NCBI GenBank assembly: GCA_916610825.1
Contig: OU744454.1
Coordinates: 10,356,922-10,420,921, forward strand
Reading direction: 5' to 3'
Length of the DNA stretch: 64,000 bases
From: Haliclystus octoradiatus
Lineage: Eukaryota > Cnidaria > Staurozoa > Stauromedusae > Haliclystidae
The notes beneath the pieces were generated by a model. The model ran no database searches and was not told the origin of the DNA. It saw nothing but the letters and a program-made list of their open reading frames with translations. Of the stretch, positions 47,579 to 59,117 are shown in pieces. Positions within the stretch are counted from its first letter, which is position 1. Each line of letters opens with the position of its first letter. Position numbers and translations under genes: made by a program.

Positions 47579-48430
47579 TTAATACTGTTGCCTGCAATGT
47601 TTCATTGGAAGCATTAGGGAAGCAATTTTGTATTCAAATATTTTACATTTGGTTTGAATTTCGTATAGATTATTGTGCATTTCGTTTTCTACTAAAGATG
47701 TTTTCATTACGTTCGCTGTGGGATTCTGAAATCTTGTCACGATGGTTTGACTTTGTTCGACTTCTGCATCTGAGTCCGCACACATATTTGAGTATTCCTT
47801 TTCTGAACACTTTGAGCTACAGTCAGAATCATCGATAATTGGTGTTTTGGTATATATATGGTTTCGTAATTTTGACAAATATGGAGTCGACTCTTTTGGT
47901 GCATCGTTCTGAAGTTTTTGCAAATATGATGTCATGGCTGTGTTTGTTGATGATATCAAAGAGGGGCATTCCCTGGGTTGTACAACGGCGCTAAATTCGA
48001 TATCTTCTGAAAGCTCTAAACATGTTTCTTCGCTGTTTTCTTGTTTTCCTGTGATAATTTCGTTTATGTTATTGAAGTGTTTTTCATTAAATTCGTTTAT
48101 TACTTTACCTAAGACCATGATCGTACCTTTGTCGAAGAACGTTATTGTTAGCAGTCGATCCTTTTTTGAGTGGTTGTTTAGTGAGGAAATCACCAAAACA
48201 TTTCGATTTTGAGATTTTAGGTCTTCTTTCAACAAAAAATGCATGCTTTTATTAGCAAAATAAAGTTTGCATTCTACTAACCATTCTTCAATGCAGTTTG
48301 TTTTGAATTTCAATTTGATTTTCTTGAGGTCTACAGTTGTAGACGTAGTGAAATTTGGCTTGCATGTGTTTGGTCTATCAGACATGTTGTTGATAAATTG
48401 CATGGTCGCATCATTTAAATCTTCGCTCAT
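47579..48430 (-). CDS. LINE ORF1 N-terminal protein
   Basis: A 283-codon frame from ATG 48430 (SEDLNDATMQFIN onward). The N-terminal third has an alternating hydrophobic pattern (VDLKKIKLKFKTNCIEEWL, VLVISSLNNHSKKDRLLTIT) like a nucleic-acid-binding fold; the rest is Ser/Asp/Glu-rich. No catalytic motif. By position (upstream of SGNH and endonuclease on the same strand) it is the ORF1 start of the LINE. It may be the least damaged part of that element. Confidence 0.5.
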   Translation of the reverse strand: MSEDLNDATMQFINNMSDRPNTCKPNFTTSTTVDLKKIKLKFKTNCIEEWLVECKLYFANKSMHFLLKEDLKSQNRNVLVISSLNNHSKKDRLLTITFFDKGTIMVLGKVINEFNEKHFNNINEIITGKQENSEETCLELSEDIEFSAVVQPRECPSLISSTNTAMTSYLQKLQNDAPKESTPYLSKLRNHIYTKTPIIDDSDCSSKCSEKEYSNMCADSDAEVEQSQTIVTRFQNPTANVMKTSLVENEMHNNLYEIQTKCKIFEYKIASLMLPMKHCRQQY

Positions 48431-48480
48431 CTTGGCAATCACGATATATAAGTTAGTTAACCATCTTTGATATAAACGTT

Positions 48481-49334
48481 GATACCTTGAACTTGTTTTA
48501 TAGTAATAAATTTGATATATTAAATAAATTTATAAGCTATGAAGCGATGAGTGCACGTCGTGCCACGTCGTCGATGAAAAATGATGATGACACCATCAAC
48601 ATACAACATTTCTCTCTTTCATTCAACTGATATTACGTATCATCTGATTTTATACACATGTTTGTACCCAGATTCATTATATTCATAATTGTTTGGGATA
48701 ATTATTTTTTAAAGCAACAGTCAACTTTATCATTACCCCTCTACCCCAGGTCTCTGGATATAATATTCTGGCGATAAAAATACACTCCTAACCAGTTAGG
48801 GAGGGATATAGCAGTCTGATGTGACCATTACTGAGTGCCTTGTAAAAAGAAACTTTTTTATATCGGGTAAGCTAGTTAGCTTTTCATCGCCGGTACCAGT
48901 TCCCAGGTTTGTGTTTTTAGAGCTTGTATAAGTTTAATGGCCAGTTACCCTACTGATGCCAACCAATGATTCTTCTGCAAGGAATTGAACCTAAAATCCT
49001 GCAAGCTGAGGCCCAATTCCCTAACCACTACGAAAAGACCCCTGCGTAATTATAGCTGGACATCATCTCCCAATGACTCAAGGCATGCAACGATCTGAAA
49101 TCATAACCTATTTACCTCACAAGTAAATTGCAACTGAACACCATGTCCCCAGGGATATTATAGTCTGGTGTCATCACCCCCTTACTCCCGGGGATGACCT
49201 CACATAATACATTGTTTTTGGTACACCAGCTTTCTGCTCGAGGACATAAATTGAACTAGTAGGATTCGATCTCAGATAGCAATCTCACTTAATTTTTCAT
49301 TTCAAATGTGTGATTTTTCTATTGTATTTGTTAG
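48481..49334. repeat. Repeat-rich spacer with tRNA-like SINE sequence
   Basis: On the minus strand about 49035-48974 there is a box A (TCGTAGTGGTTAG) and a box B (GGTTCAATTCC) at tRNA spacing. Around it, variants of ATTATAGTCTGGTGTCATCACC recur four times (near 48762, 48810, 49052, 49156). Probably SINE debris. Confidence 0.4.
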
Positions 49335-51256
49335 GAGGTACAACAATTGGCCCATATATTACCTCGTCAATATCACTTTCCAAACGCATCATGTTACTAT
49401 TTCTGATAACGTCAGCGTCACCATTTCCGATTACGTCAGTGACACGAGGAACATCATCACAACAAAGTACCATGGGTACTACTGCTGGTGAAGAACCATA
49501 CTGGAAGATGCGTTTACCGAGTCATATCCCACCTAAAAGTTATATTAACTGTGGACATGAAAAATTATTTTTTTTCAGTGGATATACCACTATATCCATA
49601 AACGTCAATAAAGCAACAAGCAAATTTATTGTTCTGCATGTAAGGACATACATAAAGTTGACAGAAGTTTTACATGGAAGTAAGGTTTTCACAAAAACTA
49701 TCAAACAACAATTTGTATTCGAAAAGAATCAATTTTATGTCATTGAATTCAATGATTTGGTAACAACTGGATTTTATATGTTGTTTTTTCAACATAATGC
49801 TGCACTTTCAAATGATTTGAAAGGATTTTATTAAAGCTCTTATACCAGAGAAGGTGTTGAACGGTACATTGTAAAAGTGATCAGACCTTCTGCGGTTAAC
49901 ACATCAACACAAGTTAAACACATCTACGGTATACATAGCAAGATGTGCCTGTTTTATGCTTAAAACAACTTTTCTAATGCAAATAACTTTAATATGCATT
50001 TTTAATACAAACAATGCCGGCTCAGCTTGTCCCTTTGAATTATTCAGGCTTTTCAACAAAATTTGAAGAATTCTTTTATTAGGCAAGCAAAACAGAATCA
50101 GATCGCATTTAATTTGCATTATTAGTTTCCCTGGTAAAGTGTTCCTTAACATCAAAAGGACCGATATTCATGAGCTACCCCTGCGAAAACAGTTCAGGAG
50201 TTCATGAACAGTTCATGAACAGTTCACGAACAGCTCATGAACGTTAAATGGCCCCAAATTTCCATGAACTGTTCATGAACTGTCTGTGAGGGTTCATGAA
50301 CTCCTGAATTGTTTTCACAGGGGTATTCATGAGCGGCTCAATGAGAACAATGTAGGTGTTGAATTTTCCGATCATTCTGCAGACGGTTGTTATGCCAACA
50401 ATGACTCATTCAATAAATGTTCAAGTGAAACTGAATACCGGAAATAATCAGGCGCTTGAGTTTGTAAACAAGGATGAATCTGAATCGAATTAAGTAGACT
50501 GTAGGTAGTAAAAACAAAAGAGCATACACTGAACTTATTTGAAACAAATTTGAAACTAACGTATTTATATTATGGTATTGATACCTCAGATGTACAGCAA
50601 ATAGATTTAAATACAACGTTGAAAGATGGCGAATGATTTCAACATATGTGCAGGGTATAATATGTACGTTCACTACACGGTATTCGTTGCTCTACTAAAT
50701 TACTCAACCATTTACAAAGTTTCAGCTTGATCTACTATGCTGATTTAATTTTTGATAATAACAGTATTTCAATTTTTGATTAACTGTCCATGAACTCCTC
50801 AGGAACTGTTGTTCGCAAAAGTTCACGAATATGACCTTCATCCAAAGTGCTTCAAATTTCACAAAGAATATGAACAGCTCATCAATTTCTTGATCAGAAG
50901 TCCATTAAAATCTAGGGAGTTAGATGTCTAGGCAGAAGCAATTGATGATAAATGCAATAATTCTCCTTATATTGAATTTGTGTTTATAGCTTTGTTGCAG
51001 CTACACAATTTGCACCTACAGAATGTCGAAGAGTGTTTCCGTCATTTTACGAACCAGCAATGAAAGAAAAATTCACCATTACACTTAAATATGATCCGAA
51101 GTACAGATCTATGTCAAATATGCCTTTGTTTAGAATAAGTGCATCAGGTGAGAATGTAGCCCATATTTTAAAACATCACTCACGATGTCAACTTATCTTG
51201 TTGCGTTCATCACCGGAGAATTTTCAACTGTTCAAAGTTCTGCTGCTGGTAGCCAG
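49335..51256 (+). pseudogene. M1 aminopeptidase (APN-like) fragment, broken
   Basis: Exon 49335-49870 begins after GTTAG|, with a Ser/Thr-rich stalk, then YWKMRLPSHIPPKSYI and the beta-rich N-terminal domain up to LSNDLKGFY. An in-frame TAA follows at 49832-49834, directly before SSYTREGVERYI. Exon 51001-51256 after TTGCAG| reads TQFAPTECRRVFPSFYEPAM, KYRSMSNMP and, after a frameshift near 51145-51160, SLTMSTYLVAFITGEF, then donor CAG|GTATG. These are consecutive M1-family segments. The donor after 49870 also lacks the base needed for phase. The zinc HEXXH and GAMEN motifs would lie in later exons and are not found. So this is a decayed or partial copy of a membrane zinc exopeptidase gene. 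Confidence 0.7.
50178..50323. mobile_element. TTCATGAAC-family MITE, copy 2
   Basis: 146 bp between TA dinucleotides (50176-50177 and 50324-50325). Termini CCCCTGCGAAAACAGTTCAG and its near-perfect inverse; six TTCATGAAC-type words inside. It lies in the intron of the M1 aminopeptidase relic. Confidence 0.75.
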
Positions 51257-52070
51257 GTATGTTTTATATTATACTTTATGTTATGCTAAATTAGTTGGTC
51301 AAAAATTATCGGCAACACATTATAGTTTTTAACTCCTTTTCGACTCATTGTTACGAAGTGACCTTGAGTCTATGCTGTCATGGTAGAAACGTTTTCATTT
51401 CATTTCATTTTTGACTAAATCTATTGTTCTTTTGAAATAACGTTCAACATACTGCTTTGCGTGCTAACAAAGGTCGAACAAACAACGATTGCGCAAGAAA
51501 CACCATTTTATTGTTAAAAATACAATGGGCATGCTGTGTGATAGTTCCAAATTTTAGCTGGATTTGACATAAATTTTTTTCCATTGCCCGCCAAGATGGC
51601 CGACTCGCAGCTTAGCGAGATTACAATTGCATTATTAAATGAAATGTTTTCTAATACTCCTGGATTATTTTACATCGTGATTATCTCTTCATTGGTAGAA
51701 CACATGATTGTTTTCTTCTTCTCGTCATTTGAAATGGTTAATGAAAGGTTTTAATCGCTCTGTAACATCACTATTTGAGGTGAAACTTCGAAGATAATTG
51801 TTGTTGTGTTTTGACCATTAGAACTTTTGAACCGACAATTCATCATTTGGTTGGGGGCTTAGACAAGACAGTATTATATATTTATTGTTTGTATTGTTTT
51901 CTGAAGTTATTTATTACATCAAACTGCTAAGTCAGTCGTCATGGTTTTATTTGTTTTATTAAAATGTTTTAATTCTGCTGCGACATCACCTTAAGAAGAG
52001 ACAATTTTGCACGTCATTTACAACTCACACCTGTATTGTAAGTAGTGAAAATCACTTCATTTGTTGTTAT
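51257..52070. other. Intergenic, nothing recognised
   Basis: No further M1 aminopeptidase exon or other gene found. Confidence 0.45.
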
Positions 52071-52071
52071 C

Positions 52072-52141
52072 TTGGTATGGTCTAGTGGTGAAGCGTTCGC
52101 ATTAGATGCGCGGGGTCTGGGGTTCCATCCCAACGGTCTGC
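52072..52141 (+). repeat. tRNA-like sequence, probably SINE head
   Basis: Box A (TGGTCTAGTGGT) and box B (GGTTCCATCCC) are at tRNA spacing, followed within 10 bp by a T-run that could end pol III transcription. The acceptor arms do not pair, so it is not a working tRNA. The next 270 bp is a TTGATTT-rich low-complexity stretch. Confidence 0.45.
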
Positions 52142-52714
52142 CTAACGTTTTTTTCTTTTTACTTTGATTTATTATTTGGATATATTTTTCTTTATATTAT
52201 TATATTATTTGGATATTGTTTCAATTTATTTTATTTTATTTGATTGAAGTTGATTTTTTTATTATATCTGATTTTTAAATCATTCGATTGGATTGATTTA
52301 CTTTTTTGAATTTGATTTGATTTGATTTTTCTTTGCATGATGATTTAATTGATTTGATATTCTATTGAAATTGATTTCAATTGGTTTATTTTGATTATTA
52401 TATCATTCACCATGAGTCCAAGCGTAGCGGAGCTATTTTTTTTTCAGTTCTTAATTAAGTCAAACTTTCTGTAGCAGCTTTTTTATAGAAAGCATACAGA
52501 AGATGTTCCATTGCTTGTTTCGATAGGTGTTATATTTATCATGTATGTTTCTTTGTTTGAAGGTGGGTATGAGTTTAATATCATATAAAATAATAAAACT
52601 GCCAGGTGGCTAGCCTATTATATCTAGGCCTACACACAAAGGGTCTGACATAAAATTTAAATCTTCTTTTTCTGAATATTTTTGTTAAAATTTGGTCTAT
52701 CCATCTGAAGCGTA
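52142..52714. other. Low-complexity T/A/G-rich spacer
   Basis: Degenerate TTGATTTGATTT simple sequence (52200-52420), then unassigned sequence. Confidence 0.5.
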
Positions 52715-52976
52715 ATTGTTTAGCCTATCCATCCGTGGCCAAGGTTTGTCCTATTCATCTGTGGTCGGTGTTTGCCTATCCATCCGTGGCCAGTGTTTGT
52801 CCTATTCATTCGTGGCCAGTGTTGTTCCTATCCATCCGTGGCCAGTGTTTGTCCTATCCATCCGTGGCCAGTGTTGTTCCTATTCATCCATGGCCAGTGT
52901 TTGTCCTATTCATCCGTGGTCAGCGTTTGACCTATCCATATGTGGCCGATGTTTGGCATATCCATTTGTGGCCTAA
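52715..52976 (+). repeat. 26-bp minisatellite, about ten units
   Basis: Units start CCTATCCATCCGTGGCC and end GTGTTTGT, 25-26 bp each, 75-100% alike. Because 26 is not a multiple of three, translated frames show the repeats only by accident. Confidence 0.85.
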
Positions 52977-52995
52977 TCGGGGCCTAATTGTTTAT

Positions 52996-53415
52996 TAGTT
53001 CATGATCATGAAATTGCCAAATTGTCCATGAAGCCTCCAGGAAGTGTCCATGAAATTTACATGAATTTACATGAACTGTTGATGAAGTTCTGTTCATCAT
53101 TTCATGACGGTGGGTCAGGCCCTCTGAACGCAGAATACGAAACAAAAAGTGTCAAATATCATTATTTTTATGTAGGCCTACTTCTAAATTATCTTTTGAA
53201 AGTCTATTTGAAAATTTAAACATGCAAGACTCCAAGCCTTCTAAGCAAGACTACAAGTAGCCCATCTAGATGAGCCACAGCTTTCTAATGCAAACGATCA
53301 AGAGCTTAATCATCGCTGGAAACAGCGGCAAAAATAACGATATTTGACACTTTCTGTTCCGCGTTCGGTGTTTCGTGGGCCTGACCCACCGATCTCATGG
53401 AATTTTTCTTTCGCA
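52996..53415. mobile_element. TTCATGAAC-family MITE split by a second MITE
   Basis: Left part 52996-53107 has six CATGAA-type words. The right flank 53392-53415 (TCATGGAATTTTTCTTTCGCA) resembles the right end of copy 1. The 284-bp element 53108-53391 separates them. Confidence 0.45.
53108..53391. mobile_element. 284-bp MITE with ~63-bp inverted termini
   Basis: Left terminus CGGTGGGTCAGGCCC (53108-53171) and its inverse (53328-53391) share AAAGTGTCAAATATC and ATTTTT words. No coding capacity. Superfamily not determined. Confidence 0.7.
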
Positions 53416-53579
53416 TAAATCAGAAAAATATCAATTCTTTTTGAACATTCTAGAATAGAGGACTGCTGTGCTGCTGCACCCTGTTTGCAGCAAATTATAA
53501 GTTTTTTCTATGACTTGTTTTTCATTGCTTTACAAATTCAAAAATCTGAAGCTGCTTGGAATGGCAATGCAATTAAAAT

Positions 53580-55200
53580 AGCATGTTACAGGTACATTAT
53601 TATCATTGTATAATAATTGTATTAATCTGTAGAATTATATATAAAAATTATGAGCTCTCGTTATCTTCTGGAACTGTTCCTTCTATTTGGAAAACAGGTA
53701 TTGTTGCACCTATATTCAAGCAAGGTAAAGCTAGCTATAAAGAAAATTATCGCCCCATTTCCTTGACATGCATTGCATGCAAGGTTATGGAATCAGTAAT
53801 ATATAAAGACATTATGTCGCATCTTTTAGATTTAAATTTACTCTCAAAAGATCAATTTGGTTTTGTAAAAAAACGATCCACTTGTACACAGCTGTTATCA
53901 TTTCTAGCGAGATGGATTTCTGACGTGAACAAAAGAAAAAGAATAGACACCGTCTATATAGACTTCCGTAAAGCGTTTGACTCTGTTTCACATGAAAAGC
54001 TCCTTACAAAGTTGCATGCATATGGAATTCGTTACGAGCTTCTTAAATGGATTGAATGTTTTCTGACAATCGTACTCAAGTTGTTTGTGTTGGAGACAAA
54101 TTATCTTCCAGTTTACATGTTACAAGTGGAGTTCCACAAGGTTCCGTTTTAGGACCATTGCTTTTCCTTATTTATGTGAACGATATTTCCTCCTGTATTT
54201 CACCATCATGTGATCTAAAACTTTTTGCTGACGGTGCAAAATTTTCTATCGCAAGAAATACCGCAGATTCTACCTCACTATGCCACACTCTTGAACGTTT
54301 TGACCAATGGAGCACAAAATGGCAAATGACCGTAGCAACACATAAGTGCAAAGTGTTCTCATTTGGGAACCTGAAAATTCCAGAAGTTAGTAATTATTTA
54401 TCAGATAGTTTATTATCTACAACGAAAAACATGCGTGATTTAGGGATTACATTTACTTCAGATGGAAAATTATCAGCTCATTGTGCGAAAATTGCAGCCA
54501 AAGCAGCATCTAGAACTTTTCTTTTATTGAAGATATTCGCTATTAATAATCCAAACTTGCTTGTCCAGGCATATAAAACTTACGTTCGTCCGATTATGGA
54601 ATCTGACACTCCTGTTTGGAGCCCTTATCTGATAAAAGATATAAACATTATTGAAAAAGTTCAGCGTAAATTTACTCGTATCGTCTGTAAACGTTCTGGC
54701 ATATGTTACAACAATTATCAAGATCGCTTGCAAAAGCTAAATATTACTTCATTAGAATCTCGTCGTGTTTTCAATGACCTAGTTACTGTTTTTAAAATAC
54801 TCAATGGCTTAGTCGATATTGATATATCATTATTCTATAAGAAAGTACATTCAAAATATCCATCAAGGTCCCACAATATGAAAATAATTCCATTATTAAC
54901 ACCGAAATGTGATATCTCAAAATATTCATTTTCGTATAGGACAGTATCTGTGTGGAACAAACTATCCGAGACTATTGTCTCAATCAAAAGCTTGAATAGT
55001 TTTAAAAATCAATTAAATAAAATAAATTTAAATAAATTTTGTCGTGTATATACTTCTTAATCGATTCACTTTTTTAATTTAATATTATATTTAACCATAA
55101 TAGGGCAATATGTCAATGTGTTAACAATTGTAAAATAACACCTATATATGCCTGTCATTAACCATTTGAGTTGACAAATAAAAATACATACATACATATA
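53580..55200 (+). mobile_element. CR1/Jockey-like LINE, 5'-truncated
   Basis: The RT begins within the fingers at about 53640 and the ORF ends at 55060. A 3' UTR follows, with an ATACATACATACATA-type tail at 55185-55200, typical of CR1-like elements. Two overlapping frames (53583-54152 and 54056-55060) show one frameshift near 54060. Confidence 0.85.
53640..55060 (+). pseudogene. LINE reverse transcriptase with altered catalytic box
   Basis: Frame 1 holds VPSIWKTGIVAPIFKQGK, NYRPISLTCIACKVMESVI, FGFVKKRSTCTQLL and VYIDFRKAFDSVSHEKL. Frame 2 holds SGVPQGSVLGPLLFLIYVND and LKLFADGAKFS, then the thumb (NMRDLGITFTSDGKL) and C-terminal part (YKTYVRPIMES, SFSYRTVSVWNKL). The second Asp of the FADD box is Gly, which would abolish polymerase activity, and the frameshift near 54060 separates the fingers from the palm. 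Confidence 0.85.
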
Positions 55201-57127
55201 AAACAACTACTGACACATCCCTCTTTCATGCGCAATAGTGTCATTCAACCACTCCTACCGTATAAAACTTTTGCATCATAGTTACTTCTTATTCTATTTC
55301 ACTTCCATATACATGTGTGCATCAGAGTTTATACTCTACATGATATTATTTCTTTTTATTTAGTATTATGAATATTCATTTGAACCATGATTTTAGATTA
55401 AATTACACCTGTAATCATCTTGCAATCCTTCGCCCGTAAGTTAAGAGTAAGACTTTGACCATCCTCCTTCTTCGACGATGAATAACAACGTGTCAGCTTT
55501 ATTGTTGAAACTTTCACACAATTCCAAGCATTTTCTGACTCCCCTTTTGCTGCGTTGTAGTTGTAAATCGAGTGCATGCTCGTCATTATCTTCATAAGAA
55601 GCGTAGTCTTGCACCAAGAGAACCATGTCAACTATGAATGTGTTTCATGCATACAAACACGTGTAGTTGAAGGCAAAATGCTCACGAAAAATTAACCAAT
55701 TAAATCACAGTTATTTCCAGAATGACACTGAACAGAAATTATGCAATTAGAATGAAATATGTTAAGTAGCTGCAATAAATATATTTTTCGCAGCTGCTGC
55801 TGTAGCTATCTGATTAGATGTGATTAAAATGATTTATAGCTGCTACTAATTAGATGGGGTGAGCTAACTTTTTAGCCGGAGAAAATGACTGAATAGCTAA
55901 TACTAATTAAATGCTGCAAACCGTCGTTTTTTCTGACTAGCTTAAACTGATTTAACGCGATAAAGGGAGTTTTTAGTAGCGGAAAAAATACTAAACAATT
56001 TAGACTGATTAGATGCGGCAAATTGACTTTTCAGATGCGGTAAATAGACTGAATGCTGGAACCGGTTAGCTTCGGTATATGGACTTTTTAGCTGCTGACT
56101 TAATCATATCTCATTCGTGCATGCTTTGCTAGCACCAATAAATCGAATACTCAGGAAGTTTCCTACTTCATCATAGTGACGACTGTAATTTTTCAATGTG
56201 GTCCTTTTGTCACATACTTGAAGGTTTTATTTTGGAGGTTAATGATGAGACACAGGCCTCTATATTTAATATGAGTTCTCTAGCGATGCAGAAGTTGTGG
56301 ATTGCAAGGTGCTAAGAAGATGATGTCAATAAATTGGATCTAATTGTACAGCACATATTGATCCCCATATTTGGACCCTGTCTGCGATCTATTGGATAAA
56401 TAATCCCATACAGTAACACAACTAAACGGCTTTGAAAATCCTTTAGTGCATTTTCCCATATCATCCAGACATTGGCTACTGCAACAATGAATTATAATTT
56501 CTAGAGCTTACTGCTCAAACAGCTTTTTATGACTTTTGTTTTCTCCCCGTGGAGAGAATAAGTATCTGGTGGCAGTTTTGCACAAAAAATAATATTATTA
56601 ATCAAGATTTTGAACTCCAATATGATCCTAACTAATAAAATGCAGATAACTCCTAATGTTCGATACTGCAAAACAGTAACTCGGGATAGTAGGTTCGATA
56701 TGACTTCATGATGGTGTAATACCTTCCATCAGACGGGCACGTCATATTATCTATCATCCTATTATCCCTACTTATCACGTCATATCAACGTCGATCATCA
56801 CACTGGTTTCCTGGCATGGACATCTGTTTAGTATTATTTAGGTTTTCATACTAATTTGAAAATAGTAGAATCCGATGCATGAAAGATGTGTTACATTATC
56901 TGAAGTAGATAGAGATAATTTTTAGGATTGAAAAATATACAAAAACCACAGCACGGATATGTAAACAATGTATTGCAGCGTTTACCGGCTTAACCACTAG
57001 CTTTCTAGCCTGTAGAGAAAAAAATGAAACACATACGAAAGACGAGCTTCTGAATTAATTTTGCTACCTATAAGACTTTGTTTCCTTCCATAATTGATGT
57101 GATGATAGTAAGATAATTATCAAACTC
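55201..57127. other. Intergenic, no gene recognised
   Basis: From 55790 to 56110 phrases such as TAGCTGCTACTAATTAGATG, TTTTAGCCGG and AGATGCGG recur loosely, suggesting an old tandem repeat. No coding evidence. Confidence 0.4.
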
Positions 57128-57250
57128 GACATTTCGCGTTGCTTTGAGAATTATCAGACCAGAGCCACTATTATTTACCTCAGGCTTCTGCTTCGGTAGA
57201 TAATAGACCACTCGGTCTAATAATTCTCAATGCTGCGCTCAAACTCGACC
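57128..57250. mobile_element. Palindromic MITE-like element
   Basis: Arms 57146-57180 and 57195-57230 are inverted copies (TGAGAATTATCAGACC versus its inverse) around a 14-bp loop, with weaker pairing outwards. Confidence 0.4.
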
Positions 57251-57591
57251 GATAATTGATTATTATCAACTTCATCTGAATACTGCAATCGATCATCATG
57301 TTTTAGAATAAAAAGAGTATGGGCTATGGCACGCTTCATTTTTGAATCACAGTTACACTGAAGTTGGCTGCTTGTCTTCCCATTATTCCATCTTTGATTA
57401 ACTCATCCATCAGACACTCCCTCTTAGGGTTAACTACCCGAGCTACAATAATACCAGTTCGATCTTCTGATGTTTGATTTGATAGAAGAGTGCTCTTGAT
57501 TTCCGGACAATAGGCCTTATTCACATCTTTCGGAGGCTGCACCAAAGCGAGTCAGGCCCTGTTAGAAAGTTCTCTTTTGAAGTTTGCAACA

Positions 57592-57753
57592 ATGGCCCAT
57601 TGTTGTGTTCCTGAATACACCAACAACTGGCGAAAAATTGACGAAGTTACTGGTAAAAGACGTTATGATATTTCATATCAAAGGCTTCCTAAGAGCACTG
57701 AAACATCAAAATGGGTTGTTGCTATTAGAAGAGACAAAGTCCCGACTTTTCAG
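57592..57753 (+). CDS. THAP-like domain, first exon only
   Basis: From ATG 57592, 54 codons to donor CAG|GTGAGA. The text HCCVPEYTNNW, then ISYQRLPKSTETSKWVVAIR is the N-terminal half of a THAP (C2CH) DNA-binding domain. The second Cys of the usual CCVPxC is Tyr here, so a zinc ligand is missing unless another residue substitutes. The exon with the C-terminal CxxH ligands is not found in the next kilobases. THAP domains occur in P-type transposases and host transcription factors. It is either a partial gene with a long intron or a relic. Confidence 0.45.
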
Positions 57754-59117
57754 GTGAGAAACTCAAAACATTTCATGGCTCCTCTTTCCAGGTAAAGCCT
57801 CCACAGTGCTGGCAACACATTCAAGCAGGCTCGATCACATTAGTAAAACGATCACCATGGCTTTTATACTCGACTACATATGATCCACGAAATTTGGCAA
57901 GTGCATCCCGAGCAGGGAAATACCTCCTGATAAGGATATGTTGCATAGGATGATTTAAAGCTCCAAGGAGTTCACTAAATAGTTCAAAATTTCTACTGTA
58001 ATCATTGTCTACTTGCTGGTCATTCAATTGTTGTTGCTGAGATTTCTCTGAGAGGTAACTTGATTTGCCTTTCTAGAAACGTTTACTCTGGTTATGGCTA
58101 CCAAAAGGATTACGGTGTCTTGTTATCGGAATTTCTGCATTTTGTCTAGGCTCTATTTGCATCTATCTCCTTGTATTTGGTGATAATGATTTTTTGCGAA
58201 TGGCTCAATTAAATGATCTATTCGAAAGACTTTGTAATCTCGCAGATGTTGTCGTTGTTTCTTTTCTTCGTTATCGCCTTGTAGCTGCTACTTTTTGCGT
58301 ATATCTTGCTACATTGCTTTTTCAACAACAAACGTATGATATGTCGGGTATGTAGTAGAAACCTACTACACAAATTAGAATATTAAAAACTAATTTTACA
58401 TAATTGTTGAATGCTACTTTTTAAGAAGAAATGTTTTTCTACATTCTCAACTACAAAGAGTTGTAGTTAGGCGACTAAATACTTGACTATTCTGCTTTAT
58501 TAATCATTGTTTTCAATGGCTGGTTGACCCGGTGCATGCATAAGATCGAATAAAATGCTTTAGAAAATTTCCTGCAAATATGTCTCGCAAGCAAATTTTT
58601 CGGCATATCTTCCGGTTATTGTAGCCCCTCTATTCTACGTACATTAATGAAAACGTATTTTGTGGGTGTAGTTGGAGAGTAACACAAGGGCACCAAGGGC
58701 TCAGATGTATATTTCAATTAAATATGTGGGAATCTGATCCGACCCTGTCCAATCCGATTAGATCGGATTGGGTTGATGTTTTGGTCTCCCAATCAGGACG
58801 GATCGGATTTTAATTTATTGATTCCAATTAATTCGTATTTTGAAACTTGGCTGAGTATTGTTATTTCTGTAGTAAAGTAATATGTTCTAACCTCAACTCA
58901 ACTTGGAAATAAAGTTCTCCATGTAAATAGGCCATGTTAATTTGCTCTGACTGTGTATATCCTTAAGTTCTCCCCCGTAGCCCGCTTTCACTCTCCACGT
59001 TATACGGTGATAGCCTAGTATTTGATATTATGACATTTATCTATCTTGTAATTTAATAATGTAATATGACGTAGAACACATATATGTGAGAATGCTCAAT
59101 GTTTGTTAAAACCGAGC
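57754..59117. other. Spacer, no gene recognised
   Basis: A minus-strand open stretch at 57821-58027 (with NHPMQHILIRRYFPARDALA) has some coding look but no recognised family and no ATG; it may be TE debris. A second at 57336-57545 is equally unassigned. Confidence 0.35.

Larger units (their letters stand above)
45253..48480 (-). mobile_element. LINE 5' half: ORF1 with SGNH domain plus endonuclease
   Basis: Read on the minus strand from about 48480. ORF1 is at 48430-47579, the SGNH hydrolase-like part at about 47290-46462, and the APE-type endonuclease at about 46170-45253 (FWNINGLTSN, ICLTETWEG, VVGGDFNARIGH at 45753-45724). Sequence ends at 45253 against the opposite-strand LINE segment, so the RT is missing here. 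Frameshifts and stops occur between these parts. Confidence 0.7.

Noticed and set aside
52072..52141. Functional tRNA gene
   Set aside because: Box A and box B are present, but the acceptor stem and part of the T-stem do not pair.
52716..52998. Repetitive protein frames
   Set aside because: Produced by a 26-bp minisatellite read in different frames; no start context or splice sites.
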